A stretch of DNA of 64,000 bases from Novosphingobium panipatense (lineage in GTDB: Bacteria; Pseudomonadota; Alphaproteobacteria; Sphingomonadales; Sphingomonadaceae): positions 123,440-187,439 of the forward strand of contig NZ_MSQB01000009.1 in assembly GCF_002149965.1 (NCBI RefSeq), in the 5' to 3' direction. The translations under genes were made by a program, and so were the position numbers. The notes under the pieces were generated by a model. The model was not told the origin of the DNA. It did not search any database and saw only the letters and a program-made list of their open reading frames with translations. The number at the start of each line of letters is the position of its first letter. The first letter of the stretch is position 1. Shown in pieces: positions 23,585-31,541 of this stretch.

Positions 23585-25526
23585 GAGCTGTCCTTTCCTG
23601 GATAATGGATGTGGATGGCTGCCCGACCGGTGGCAAAAGTGCCCGCTCGACCATCGCCGACACGAAGGCGATCGCGGCGGCCTCGTCGCCCGGGGGCGGC
23701 AGTTCGGCCAGGTCGCCCAGAACCAGCATGTCATCCGTGATTTCGGCCGCACCTGCCAGCTCGGCGTCGGTCATTTCCCGCATCACAATTTCCTCCTGTA
23801 TGGTCCCGCCCGAGCTTGTCGCCGGCTGCTGTGAGACCCCGCTCAGACCGGGTGTGCCAGCGCCCTGCCGCGCAGGTGGGGAAAGCATTGCCGCGATTGG
23901 ACGGGCGGACGGCACAGGCGGAGCAACCACCCGCCGCGTGAAGCGCGGCATCCGGTAATAGGCGATCTTGCGCCCTCGAATTGGGGGGATGCCGGCGCGA
24001 AGGAGCAGGAGCTCGTTCTTCGGCAGCTGCATGAGCTCTTGCGGCAGTAGGAGCGCGCGGCGCTGATCAGATTCCGAGATGCTCCGGTTCGCCAGTAGCC
24101 CGTGGATGGTACGGCTGCGGGATTTCACGTTCATCGTGAAAAAGCCGAGCCGTTCGGAAAGTTCGTTCGCGACCTTTAGCTCCTTGGGCGTGAAGACAAC
24201 CTCAAGGCCGCAATTGGCGATAATCTCGTCGGTGACATCGGGACCGTAGATTGCGCGAAGCTGGGATCGGCTCTGAATGACCGGAACCAGGCGCAGGCCA
24301 TAGCCGGCGACGTAGGAGAAGCCGCTCGCAATCACCGAGGCTTTTCCGAGCCTGGCGAACTCGTCGAGCAGGACCAGGACCGGGACATTGCTCGCGTCCT
24401 CAGGAAGGTCGCGGGTGTTGAGATCCACGAGTTGCTGCAGGAACAGACTGTAGATCGGCGCGATGCGGTCGATATTGTCAGGCGACACGCCAAGGTAAAT
24501 CGACATGCGCCGACGCCGCACCTCGCGCAGGTCGAAGTCGCTCTCCGAGGTGGCGGTATCGACCATGGGGTTGAGCCAGAGATTGAGCCGTGCGGTGATG
24601 GTCTGCTTGATCCCGGAAAAGGTGTTGTCCGAGGCCGAGGTGAAATCCTGGATCGCGGACACGCAAGCTTGGCTGAGGCGCTGGCCCACCCTGCGGGCTT
24701 CCTGAAGCGCTGCGGGAAGATCGCTCTTGGGATCGCCAGTCGTGAGGCGGCGGTATATCTCGCCGATGGTGAAGGGCAGGCCCGGGTTGGATGCGACCAG
24801 GGCGCCGACGCCGACAAAGGCCGCTCGCGCAGCTTCCGCCCAGAAGGGATCGGATCGCTCCGGCGCGGGGAAAAGCATGCCCGCGATCTTCTGCAGCTCG
24901 TTGACGACCTCGATGTCATCAGTCCGCCTGATGTGCGCCAAGGGGTTGTACCGCGCCGTCCGGCCCTCCGCGTCGAGCGGATCGAACAGATGCACGGCCT
25001 GGCCGGCACGCGCACGATACCCCGCGCTTGCGCCCCAGTTCTCCCGTTTCACGTCGAGCACGACCACCGAATCTGGCCAGGTCAGCAGATTGGGAATGAC
25101 GACGCCCACGCCCTTGCCCGCGCGTGTGGGCGCCTCGAGCAGAACATGTTCGCTCCCGCCGAATATCAGGAAACGTCCAGCCTTGCGGCCGACAACGATG
25201 CCGGCAGCGGCGCGAAGGCCCTCCCGCCGGATCTCGCCTTCGCGCGCAAACCGCGCGGTGCCGTGCAATGCCGGCCCGCGGCGCAGAATCCCGATTGCGA
25301 GGAGCCCGACCACAACAGCGCCCGCCAGCGCCCCGCGCTTTAACCAAAGAATAAGCAGCGGGTCCGCCCGATAGTACCACAACCACGCGGGCAAGGCCGT
25401 GATGTCGGTGTTGGGGCCGAGCTGGCCCATCCCAAAGAGGGCAACCAGCACGGCGATGGCGCAGCACAATAAGATGCCGCCGGCAACGGACAGGCCGATG
25501 ATCCAGAAGTTACGCTGCACCGGCAT
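23574..25526 (-). CDS. virD4: VirD4/TraG-family type IV coupling protein
   Basis: 650-residue inner-membrane ATPase that links the relaxosome to the secretion channel. There are two N-terminal TM segments (about 8-30 and 62-82), Walker A APTRAGKG (133-140), and Walker B within VLVLLDEFARLG about 260 residues later. The last about 90 residues are Pro- and acid-rich and may recruit substrates. The start at 25526 lies inside the end of virB11 (17-nt overlap). All nucleotide-binding motifs look intact. Confidence 0.95.
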   Translation of the reverse strand: MPVQRNFWIIGLSVAGGILLCCAIAVLVALFGMGQLGPNTDITALPAWLWYYRADPLLILWLKRGALAGAVVVGLLAIGILRRGPALHGTARFAREGEIRREGLRAAAGIVVGRKAGRFLIFGGSEHVLLEAPTRAGKGVGVVIPNLLTWPDSVVVLDVKRENWGASAGYRARAGQAVHLFDPLDAEGRTARYNPLAHIRRTDDIEVVNELQKIAGMLFPAPERSDPFWAEAARAAFVGVGALVASNPGLPFTIGEIYRRLTTGDPKSDLPAALQEARRVGQRLSQACVSAIQDFTSASDNTFSGIKQTITARLNLWLNPMVDTATSESDFDLREVRRRRMSIYLGVSPDNIDRIAPIYSLFLQQLVDLNTRDLPEDASNVPVLVLLDEFARLGKASVIASGFSYVAGYGLRLVPVIQSRSQLRAIYGPDVTDEIIANCGLEVVFTPKELKVANELSERLGFFTMNVKSRSRTIHGLLANRSISESDQRRALLLPQELMQLPKNELLLLRAGIPPIRGRKIAYYRMPRFTRRVVAPPVPSARPIAAMLSPPARQGAGTPGLSGVSQQPATSSGGTIQEEIVMREMTDAELAGAAEITDDMLVLGDLAELPPPGDEAAAIAFVSAMVERALLPPVGQPSTSIIQERTAHVR

Positions 25527-26514
25527 CGCCCACCTTCGGGTGGAAGTAGACCTCTTCGACCTCGAAGCGGCCGCCATGGCGCCGGGTCTGGACGACCACA
25601 TCGATGAGCATGCGCAAAAGTCCGCGGATATCATCGCGCGCGAGATCGCGGCCGCCCTCGGATTCCTTGACGAGCAATGTCAGCTGCTCGAAGGCGCCCG
25701 CGGCCGAACCGGCGTGCACCGTGGTGATCGAACCAGGGTGCCCCGAGTTGACGTTGCGCAGGTAGAAGAAGGCGGTGCCGTCGCGCAGCTCCTGTAACAG
25801 GATGCGGTCGGGGCGCATGCGCAGCGCGCTCTCGAGCAGCTGCTTGGGACCGACCTTTGCAAGGCCCTGCCCTTCGCTCGAATAGACCATGTGAACGACA
25901 TTGCGATGGGGCACGATGAGTTCGCGCGTGTCCTCGATCGTAAGCAGCCGCTCGTCGGGCGGGATGAGCTGGATGAGTGCTTTCGCCAAGGTCGTCTTGC
26001 CGGACCCGGTTGCGCCGCTGACCAGGATATTCTTGCGCGCGGCGACCGCGACCTTGAAGAAGGCCGGCCAGTCGCCCGCGTCGCGAAGTGCCACCAACTC
26101 AGTGTCGGTTTCGGTAAGGCCCCGGGCGCTCGCGCGCGTCGTGTCAAAGAGGCCAGCGCGCGCGAGCTGGTCGATCGGCAGGGTTACGGTCGAGGGCTTG
26201 CGTATCGTAAAGGACGGGCAGCCGCTCGGCGTCACCGACGGGATCACGATCTGGCAGCGCTCGCCGCCTGGAAGGACGGTCGAACAGATCGGCGTCTGCC
26301 CATCGATGTCCTGGTGCGTGAAGCTTGCCGCGGCCACGGCGAGCGTTCCAAGCCACTCGCTGTCGAGTTCGGACAGCTCATGCCATCGCCACCCCTGCCG
26401 GTCCTCGACCCCCGCCTCGCCCGGGCGGTTGATGACGAGCTCGGTCACATCATCCGGCTCCAGCAACGGAAGAAGCGGTTCAAGATAATGGCGAAGGACG
26501 GCGGTATCGCGCAT
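25510..26514 (-). CDS. virB11: VirB11 traffic ATPase
   Basis: 334-residue hexameric ATPase at the base of the T4SS that switches between pilus assembly and DNA transfer. Walker A is GATGSGKT (167-174), followed by an Asp-box region TIEDTRELIVP, a His-box GHPGSITTVHAGS near residue 270, and an Arg finger region. Length matches the family. It starts 4 nt after the virB10 stop. Confidence 0.95.
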   Translation of the reverse strand: MRDTAVLRHYLEPLLPLLEPDDVTELVINRPGEAGVEDRQGWRWHELSELDSEWLGTLAVAAASFTHQDIDGQTPICSTVLPGGERCQIVIPSVTPSGCPSFTIRKPSTVTLPIDQLARAGLFDTTRASARGLTETDTELVALRDAGDWPAFFKVAVAARKNILVSGATGSGKTTLAKALIQLIPPDERLLTIEDTRELIVPHRNVVHMVYSSEGQGLAKVGPKQLLESALRMRPDRILLQELRDGTAFFYLRNVNSGHPGSITTVHAGSAAGAFEQLTLLVKESEGGRDLARDDIRGLLRMLIDVVVQTRRHGGRFEVEEVYFHPKVGDAGAA

Positions 26515-26517
26515 GGC

Positions 26518-27747
26518 TTACCGCCGCAGCTCCAGATTGTAGACATCGGCGAAGTTGAAGTCCTTTGCGACGAAGATACCGACCTCCTCGCCCTGGTTCT
26601 TTTTCAGCACCGGCCGGATGTTGATGTTGTTCTGGAGCGCGATCGCGGCCCCTTCGCTCGGCGCGCGCGTGACATTGTTGAAATTGCCGTTGCCGCTCGA
26701 TGCGGCCTGCCCGGCAATATAGGCGGCGTCATCGACGAGCGAGAGCAGGAGCGCGCCGCCGAACCGTGCCCAGAAGAAGCTGTCGACCGCTCCGGCGAGC
26801 CCGGCGCGGCCGAGCGCGTCTGACCCAGGCGAGGCAAGGTCGATGCGGACGCCTTGTGGCGTCACCGCCCGGGTCCAAAGCACAAAGAGGCGGTTCTGCC
26901 CCTGTTGGATGCCCCCGCGATACTCGCCGAGCACGCGCGTGCCCTTTTCCATGAGCACGACCCGGCCATTCTCGGAGTACACGTCCCGTGGAATCAGGCA
27001 GGACGTGTATCCAGGCTGCGCGGAATTGATGGCCGTCTGAAGGGTACAGGGGATCAATGTCCCTGCGGTGATCAGAAAATTGCGATTGGGGAGCATCGAG
27101 GCTCGCGCTTCGCCTACGGCTGAGCTTTGTCGCAGCAAATCCAGCGCATTGGGCGCACCGCCCTCAGCGCTCCCTAGCGTTCCTGAATTTTCGGTCGGTT
27201 GCGCGCCCGAGGCCGCCGCCGCCGGACCTTGCGAGGTCTCCCCACCGAGATCGCGCCCGCCATAGGCGATGAGTGTCGATCGTCGCGCCTGGTCGGCCAG
27301 GTTCGGCCGGGCGCCCGTCCCTCCTGTCGGTCCTGGCGCCGCACCGGGCTGCATGGCAGGGACGATCTGACCGTCGGGGCCAGGAACCCCTGCTGCAGGA
27401 TTGAGCACCGGTGCGTTGGGGTCGTTCCCCGCAGCGCCCAGCGGTCTCGGCTGCGGCGCGACCGCCGCGTAATCGACGGTTTCCCGCGCCACGATATCGC
27501 GCCGCTCTTGGGCCGCCCCGCCCGGTGCAGTGAGGTCACGATTGGAGGCCTGTTGGCTCGTTCCGGAATTAACCCACAGGATGCCGAGTACCATCGCCGT
27601 GCCGGCAAAGATGAGGGCGGTATTGCGCTTGGAAGGCGTCATCCCCCCGATCGGCTCGATTCCCCGCTCGTGAAGGATTTCGTCTTTTTCCGGCGTGAGA
27701 TCGGCGCTCGGCAGAGGGCGCGAAACGGAGGATGGATCTTCGACCAT
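26518..27747 (-). CDS. virB10: VirB10 channel protein
   Basis: 409-residue bitopic protein linking inner and outer membranes. A cytoplasmic N-terminus of about 40 residues is followed by one TM (about 43-60, TALIFAGTAMVLGILWV), a long Pro/Gly/Ala-rich periplasmic linker (about 65-190), and the C-terminal beta-barrel domain (LITAGTLIPCTLQTAINS; GYTSCLIPRDVYSENG) that forms the outer-membrane pore. It ends in the typical NFADVYNL segment. It is spaced 4 nt from virB9. Confidence 0.95.
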   Translation of the reverse strand: MVEDPSSVSRPLPSADLTPEKDEILHERGIEPIGGMTPSKRNTALIFAGTAMVLGILWVNSGTSQQASNRDLTAPGGAAQERRDIVARETVDYAAVAPQPRPLGAAGNDPNAPVLNPAAGVPGPDGQIVPAMQPGAAPGPTGGTGARPNLADQARRSTLIAYGGRDLGGETSQGPAAAASGAQPTENSGTLGSAEGGAPNALDLLRQSSAVGEARASMLPNRNFLITAGTLIPCTLQTAINSAQPGYTSCLIPRDVYSENGRVVLMEKGTRVLGEYRGGIQQGQNRLFVLWTRAVTPQGVRIDLASPGSDALGRAGLAGAVDSFFWARFGGALLLSLVDDAAYIAGQAASSGNGNFNNVTRAPSEGAAIALQNNINIRPVLKKNQGEEVGIFVAKDFNFADVYNLELRR

Positions 27748-27750
27748 GGC

Positions 27751-28608
27751 TCATTCCTGCGGATGTGTGATGGTGCGCTCGACATGGGGCGACCCGGTGT
27801 TCGTCCAATGATCGACCCCATAGGGTTCTGGCGCCTGATTATAGATGCACAGCACCTCGCCGCCTCGCCGAAGGCGGAGCTGACGCGCCACGAGATGGAC
27901 GACGACGAATTCGTCGCGGACGTCGAAGGGGACCAGCGTCTCAGACCCGTCCGGTCGCACGAGATAAATGGCCGGGACCTCGCGGTTTGCCGGGAACCGC
28001 AGCACCGTGAACTGACCGTTGTCGGAGACCTCCGACGGCTGAAGGTCGCCGGAGCCCTGCACCTTGTAGTTCATGTTGCGAGGCCCCTCGACGACCGCAT
28101 GATCGAGGGCGCCGCGAACGGCCCGGCCCTCCAAGGCCGCTGCCTGCATGGCAATCTGTGCAGCCCTGAGACGCTCGGCGCGGTCGGCGTCGTCCCTGGG
28201 ATATCGGAACCGCACCTGAAAATAGGCTTGGCCGTTGCGGCCCGTGATCGGACCGCTGCGAGCGGTCAACTCGAACGCATAGCTGCGCAATTCGCCTCCG
28301 CGCGACGTGGTGACGATGAGATTGGTCGGTCCGGCACGCTCCCGCGGCTTGAGGAACAGGATGTGCCCGGCGACGGCGACCTCCCAAGATATGGTGTCGC
28401 CCAGCGCGACGTGCTGGATCGTCTCATCGTCGCTCAGGACAATCTGTGTTGCGGTCCGGAACGTGCCGACGATCCGATAGACCTCGGCCTCTTCATATTC
28501 GACGAACTTGACGCGCGGGTCGGACGGACCACCTCGCGGAACTTCGACAGCGTGCGCCGCCGACACAGGCACCAGCGCGCAAATGATGGCGGCGGAGAGC
28601 GCCCTCAT
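27751..28608 (-). CDS. virB9: VirB9 outer-membrane core component
   Basis: 285-residue periplasmic protein. A signal peptide (MRALSAAIICALVPVSAAHA) is followed by the VirB9 N-terminal domain with DPRVKFVEY, and the C-terminal domain with NMNYKVQG...LQPSEVSDNGQFT that pairs with the VirB7 lipoprotein. The start at 28608 overlaps the virB8 stop (ATGA). Confidence 0.93.
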   Translation of the reverse strand: MRALSAAIICALVPVSAAHAVEVPRGGPSDPRVKFVEYEEAEVYRIVGTFRTATQIVLSDDETIQHVALGDTISWEVAVAGHILFLKPRERAGPTNLIVTTSRGGELRSYAFELTARSGPITGRNGQAYFQVRFRYPRDDADRAERLRAAQIAMQAAALEGRAVRGALDHAVVEGPRNMNYKVQGSGDLQPSEVSDNGQFTVLRFPANREVPAIYLVRPDGSETLVPFDVRDEFVVVHLVARQLRLRRGGEVLCIYNQAPEPYGVDHWTNTGSPHVERTITHPQE

Positions 28609-29303
28609 CGGATCACCTCCGGATCGGCACGATAGTTTTCGACCTGGAATCCCAGCGGGTTCCGGTAGCGATCGCCTTCCGCCATGGGCGCGTTGGCGTA
28701 GGCGAACGTGATCGTGGCGATCCAATCGCTGTTCTGAGTGTCGGTCTCGGTCTGGACTGTCCGCGTGAACCGCACATTGGCGACGCGATCGTTGATGAAG
28801 GCGATGTTGCGCACACGCGCCTGCACGACCGCATTCTTGCCCCAGACATTCTGGGGACTCGCACCATTATTGCTGCTGTAGAAGCGTGCCCAGCGCTGCT
28901 GTTCGGTCGGTTGCGAAAGGATCGTCACGAACCGAAAATTTTCTTCGGCCGCTGCCGGGATCCAGCTTTCGCGGGTTCTCACATACTGGGCGAGGAAGTA
29001 TTTGGTGACCGCCTCATCGTAGCGCATCGGCCGCTGGGTGAGCGCGGTCTGGACATCTACCGCGCCGGTGGTCTGGTTGACGCGAATAACATAGGGCACG
29101 ACAGTCTTGAGAGGCGTCAGAGCCGCAACTGCGAAGATCGATGCTGCGGCCAGGAGTGAGGCGATGGCCGCGATGCTCCAAGCGATGCGGGTCGAGCGCA
29201 GCGCGTTCCGGATCCTGTCCTGATCCCAGCTTCGTGCGTCCCGGAAATAGCGCTGCAGCCCCGACGCCGGCACCGCCTCCGAACGGTCATCAGCAACTCG
29301 CAT
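28605..29303 (-). CDS. virB8: VirB8 inner-membrane scaffold
   Basis: 232-residue bitopic protein. It has a short cytoplasmic N-terminus with a WDQDR segment, one TM (about 42-65, rich in Ala/Ile/Leu), then a periplasmic NTF2-like domain with VPYVIRVNQTTGAVDV and a late NPLGFQV strand. ATG 29303 has AAGGGG 8 nt upstream and overlaps virB7. It nucleates assembly of the T4SS. Confidence 0.93.
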   Translation of the reverse strand: MRVADDRSEAVPASGLQRYFRDARSWDQDRIRNALRSTRIAWSIAAIASLLAAASIFAVAALTPLKTVVPYVIRVNQTTGAVDVQTALTQRPMRYDEAVTKYFLAQYVRTRESWIPAAAEENFRFVTILSQPTEQQRWARFYSSNNGASPQNVWGKNAVVQARVRNIAFINDRVANVRFTRTVQTETDTQNSDWIATITFAYANAPMAEGDRYRNPLGFQVENYRADPEVIR

Positions 29304-29631
29304 AGTGCGGTCCCCTTGGTGCAAACGAGATCTTGTCGTCCGAGGTAGACGGCGACGGCACGGCGGGCGGCGGGGGCGGATCGCCGTCTCGTGGGTGGGA
29401 CAGGGGTGGTATGGGCGGCGCAGCTCTTGGTGCCGTGGTGGCAGGCACTGGCGAGCCAGGCAGGACGCTTCCGTAGATGTTCACGTCTCGCAGGTGACGG
29501 CCATTGCAAACCGCGAGCTTCTTGGGCCCGGAAGCACAGCCCGCGACGCCGAGCACAGCTAAGCCACCGACCAGGCAAGCGACGCTGCGGCGGAAGCTCG
29601 AGGCGGAAATTCGCGGAAAAAGGAAAGTCAT
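29290..29631 (-). CDS. virB7: VirB7-like lipoprotein
   Basis: 113-residue lipoprotein with lipobox VLGVAGC (Cys about 32) after a hydrophobic signal. The mature part is Pro-rich and ends with a Cys. It is longer than classical VirB7 (about 55 residues), but position between virB6 and virB8 and the lipobox support the role of anchoring VirB9 to the outer membrane. Confidence 0.75.
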   Translation of the reverse strand: MTFLFPRISASSFRRSVACLVGGLAVLGVAGCASGPKKLAVCNGRHLRDVNIYGSVLPGSPVPATTAPRAAPPIPPLSHPRDGDPPPPPAVPSPSTSDDKISFAPRGPHYASC

Positions 29632-29643
29632 GATGATGCCTCA

Positions 29644-30588
29644 CTACGCCGCTTCGATGGTGCCGCCGCGACGAGCGGCGCGCTCCAAGTTGCGACTGTT
29701 GCGCATGACGCGACGCTGTCGGAAGGGAGATGCCATCGTCCCCCAAGCCGTTCCGGCGAAGGCACCCACGCCGGCAGCGGCACCCCCGGCTATTCCCGTC
29801 GCGATGGCCGGAGCCTGGAAGAAGAAAATAGTCCCTAGAAAGAGATAAACCGCGAAGATTACGGCAGCGATCGTAACATCTGAGTTGGTTTCCGCTTCAG
29901 CCAATGCCGATGCACCAAGATCAGATACTAGTGTTGTGATCGCAATAATTACGGCCATAAGGACGATGTAGTTGAACGCCTGGCCCAGCCATCCATGGAA
30001 GAAGCGTCGCGTTGGCTCAAACAACGCCAACGCGATAAAAATCGGTCCCAAAGCGATAATGATTGCAAGGGCGACCTTTGCGAAGATCGTGATCGCGAAG
30101 CCAATCGCTGCCGAAAGGCCAGCCACCGCGTAGATCACTATCGCCAACGTCAGAAGCACAAGCTTCCACGGGTTGATATCGAGATAGGTCTCCGCTTCCG
30201 CCCTGATCAGCCGGATCACGTCATCAACTTGACTGAAGTATTGGTCGAAAACTGCGCCAGCGGTGCCGATCGTCTTCCCGGCTAGGGCTTGAGCTATCGC
30301 GTCAGGCATCCCGTGAAAAAGGGGTTCGGTAATCCATTCGGAATAGGCGACTGTGGTGGCGGCCATGTATAAGAGACAAAGTTTGACCATGCGCGCGAAT
30401 AACTCGCCCCAAGGTTCGCTGATGATGCCTCGCATCACCATGAAGCCGAACAATACAATGTAGATCACGAGGCCCGCAGCTAACGGTCCGCGAATTACGT
30501 CGACAACGTTTGACAGCCGCTCATTGAGAAAAAGGTCGAGCTTGCCGTCAACATTGTCGTAGATCGTCGAAAATATCGTCGAGGACAT
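29644..30588 (-). CDS. virB6: VirB6/TrbL-family polytopic membrane protein
   Basis: 314-residue inner-membrane protein with about six hydrophobic segments (for example IRGPLAAGLVIYIVLFGFMVMRG; LVLLTLAIVIYAVAGLSAAIGF; VAIVIALGPIFIALALF). A GPIFI-type motif in the middle and an ETNS-containing loop are typical of VirB6. The charged C-terminal tail is rich in Arg. The DNA is a little less GC-rich than the flanks. Confidence 0.9.
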   Translation of the reverse strand: MSSTIFSTIYDNVDGKLDLFLNERLSNVVDVIRGPLAAGLVIYIVLFGFMVMRGIISEPWGELFARMVKLCLLYMAATTVAYSEWITEPLFHGMPDAIAQALAGKTIGTAGAVFDQYFSQVDDVIRLIRAEAETYLDINPWKLVLLTLAIVIYAVAGLSAAIGFAITIFAKVALAIIIALGPIFIALALFEPTRRFFHGWLGQAFNYIVLMAVIIAITTLVSDLGASALAEAETNSDVTIAAVIFAVYLFLGTIFFFQAPAIATGIAGGAAAGVGAFAGTAWGTMASPFRQRRVMRNSRNLERAARRGGTIEAA

Positions 30589-30606
30589 ATGGTGGCTCCG
30601 TGACCT

Positions 30607-30822
30607 TCAGCGGCCCAGAGACTGTTCAAGTTTTTTAGCGTTCTCCACGCTCTTGGCGTTGCTGCATTCCTGCGGGTCGCCATGCGTACCATTGGTACAA
30701 GCCTCCAAAATGCTCGACCTCTCTTGGGGTGAGTTGGCGAGTTCGTCCTTCCCTTTGGTTTCGTGGCAGGCGCAAAGTGGTAGGGCCGCTAGAAGAGCGA
30801 AGGCTACAGACTGCCTTGTCAT
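30607..30822 (-). CDS. eexN: EexN-like entry-exclusion lipoprotein
   Basis: 71-residue lipoprotein with a short signal and lipobox LPLCAC. The mature part has the EexN pattern: N-x-P-x-ER, L-x-x-C near residue 42, then DPQEC about 9 residues later and a C-terminal Asn-Ala-rich helix. In conjugative elements EexN-like proteins block redundant DNA uptake from the same donor type. Placed between virB5 and virB6, as in other P-type T4SS loci. Overlaps virB5 by 4 nt. Confidence 0.7.
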   Translation of the reverse strand: MTRQSVAFALLAALPLCACHETKGKDELANSPQERSSILEACTNGTHGDPQECSNAKSVENAKKLEQSLGR

Positions 30823-31538
30823 TGGGTATCACCAAGAGATTGTTCGAGCTTCGCGAGGGACTTCTCGCCCTGGCGTTGCGACCGAAGACGATCCTCCGCA
30901 TCCTGCCTCATCCGCAGCGCCTGCAATTGCAGAGCATCGTTCTGGATATGGGCATTTTCGACCCCTACCCTCGCCTGGATATCCATGACCTGCTTGGCGT
31001 CCGAAGCCGTATCCAGCGAGGTTCTCAGTTCTTCGAGCCCGGCGGTGCGCTGAGCCGACACGCCATAGGCCGCCTCCGCGATCGCGGCGTCGCGCGCTGC
31101 GAGGTCGCCGTTCCGCAAGAGGTTGTCGCGGGAAGCGCGCTCATACGCCGACGCACCCGGCCGCAATTCCGGCAAAGCGATACGGTTGGCGTCCCGGATA
31201 CGGGTCGCGGAGCTCCCGAGCGAACCCAGGCTGGCATTGTCCGACGACATCAGCCGACTGATGTCACGGGCTTCCCGCGGCAGAAGGTGGCGCATGGCAT
31301 CGGTGGAAAGAGATGATGCGATGCCGTTGACGTCGGTGACCTGGTTGAAGCTGCCATAGAGCTGCTTCGCTTCTGCGATCTGCTCCTTCCCCTGATCGAT
31401 CATCGACAGGGTGTTCTTCACCGTGGCCAGCGCCTGCAGATAACCGGAGCTGTCGTAGACGGGGATACCTTGCGCGACTGCAGGCCCCGCCATTCCTAGG
31501 GCGATGGTGCCAAGTGCTGCGTATATGCCCTTACCCAT
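30819..31538 (-). CDS. virB5: VirB5/TrbJ-family pilus-tip protein
   Basis: 239-residue secreted, mostly helical protein. The signal peptide (about 1-22) ends AVAQG. Long amphipathic helices follow (YLQALATVKNTLSMIDQGKEQI; a C-terminal LQLQALRMRQDAEDR region) as in VirB5/TrbJ minor pilins. It starts 4 nt after virB4 ends. Confidence 0.88.
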   Translation of the reverse strand: MGKGIYAALGTIALGMAGPAVAQGIPVYDSSGYLQALATVKNTLSMIDQGKEQIAEAKQLYGSFNQVTDVNGIASSLSTDAMRHLLPREARDISRLMSSDNASLGSLGSSATRIRDANRIALPELRPGASAYERASRDNLLRNGDLAARDAAIAEAAYGVSAQRTAGLEELRTSLDTASDAKQVMDIQARVGVENAHIQNDALQLQALRMRQDAEDRLRSQRQGEKSLAKLEQSLGDTQ

Positions 31539-31541
31539 AGC

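Noticed and set aside
27199..28635. Long plus-strand ORF (478 codons) across virB10-virB9
   Set aside because: Antisense shadow of well-supported VirB genes; the translation is Arg/Pro/Gly-rich without domains. The same applies to other long antisense frames over virB4, virB6 and virB11.
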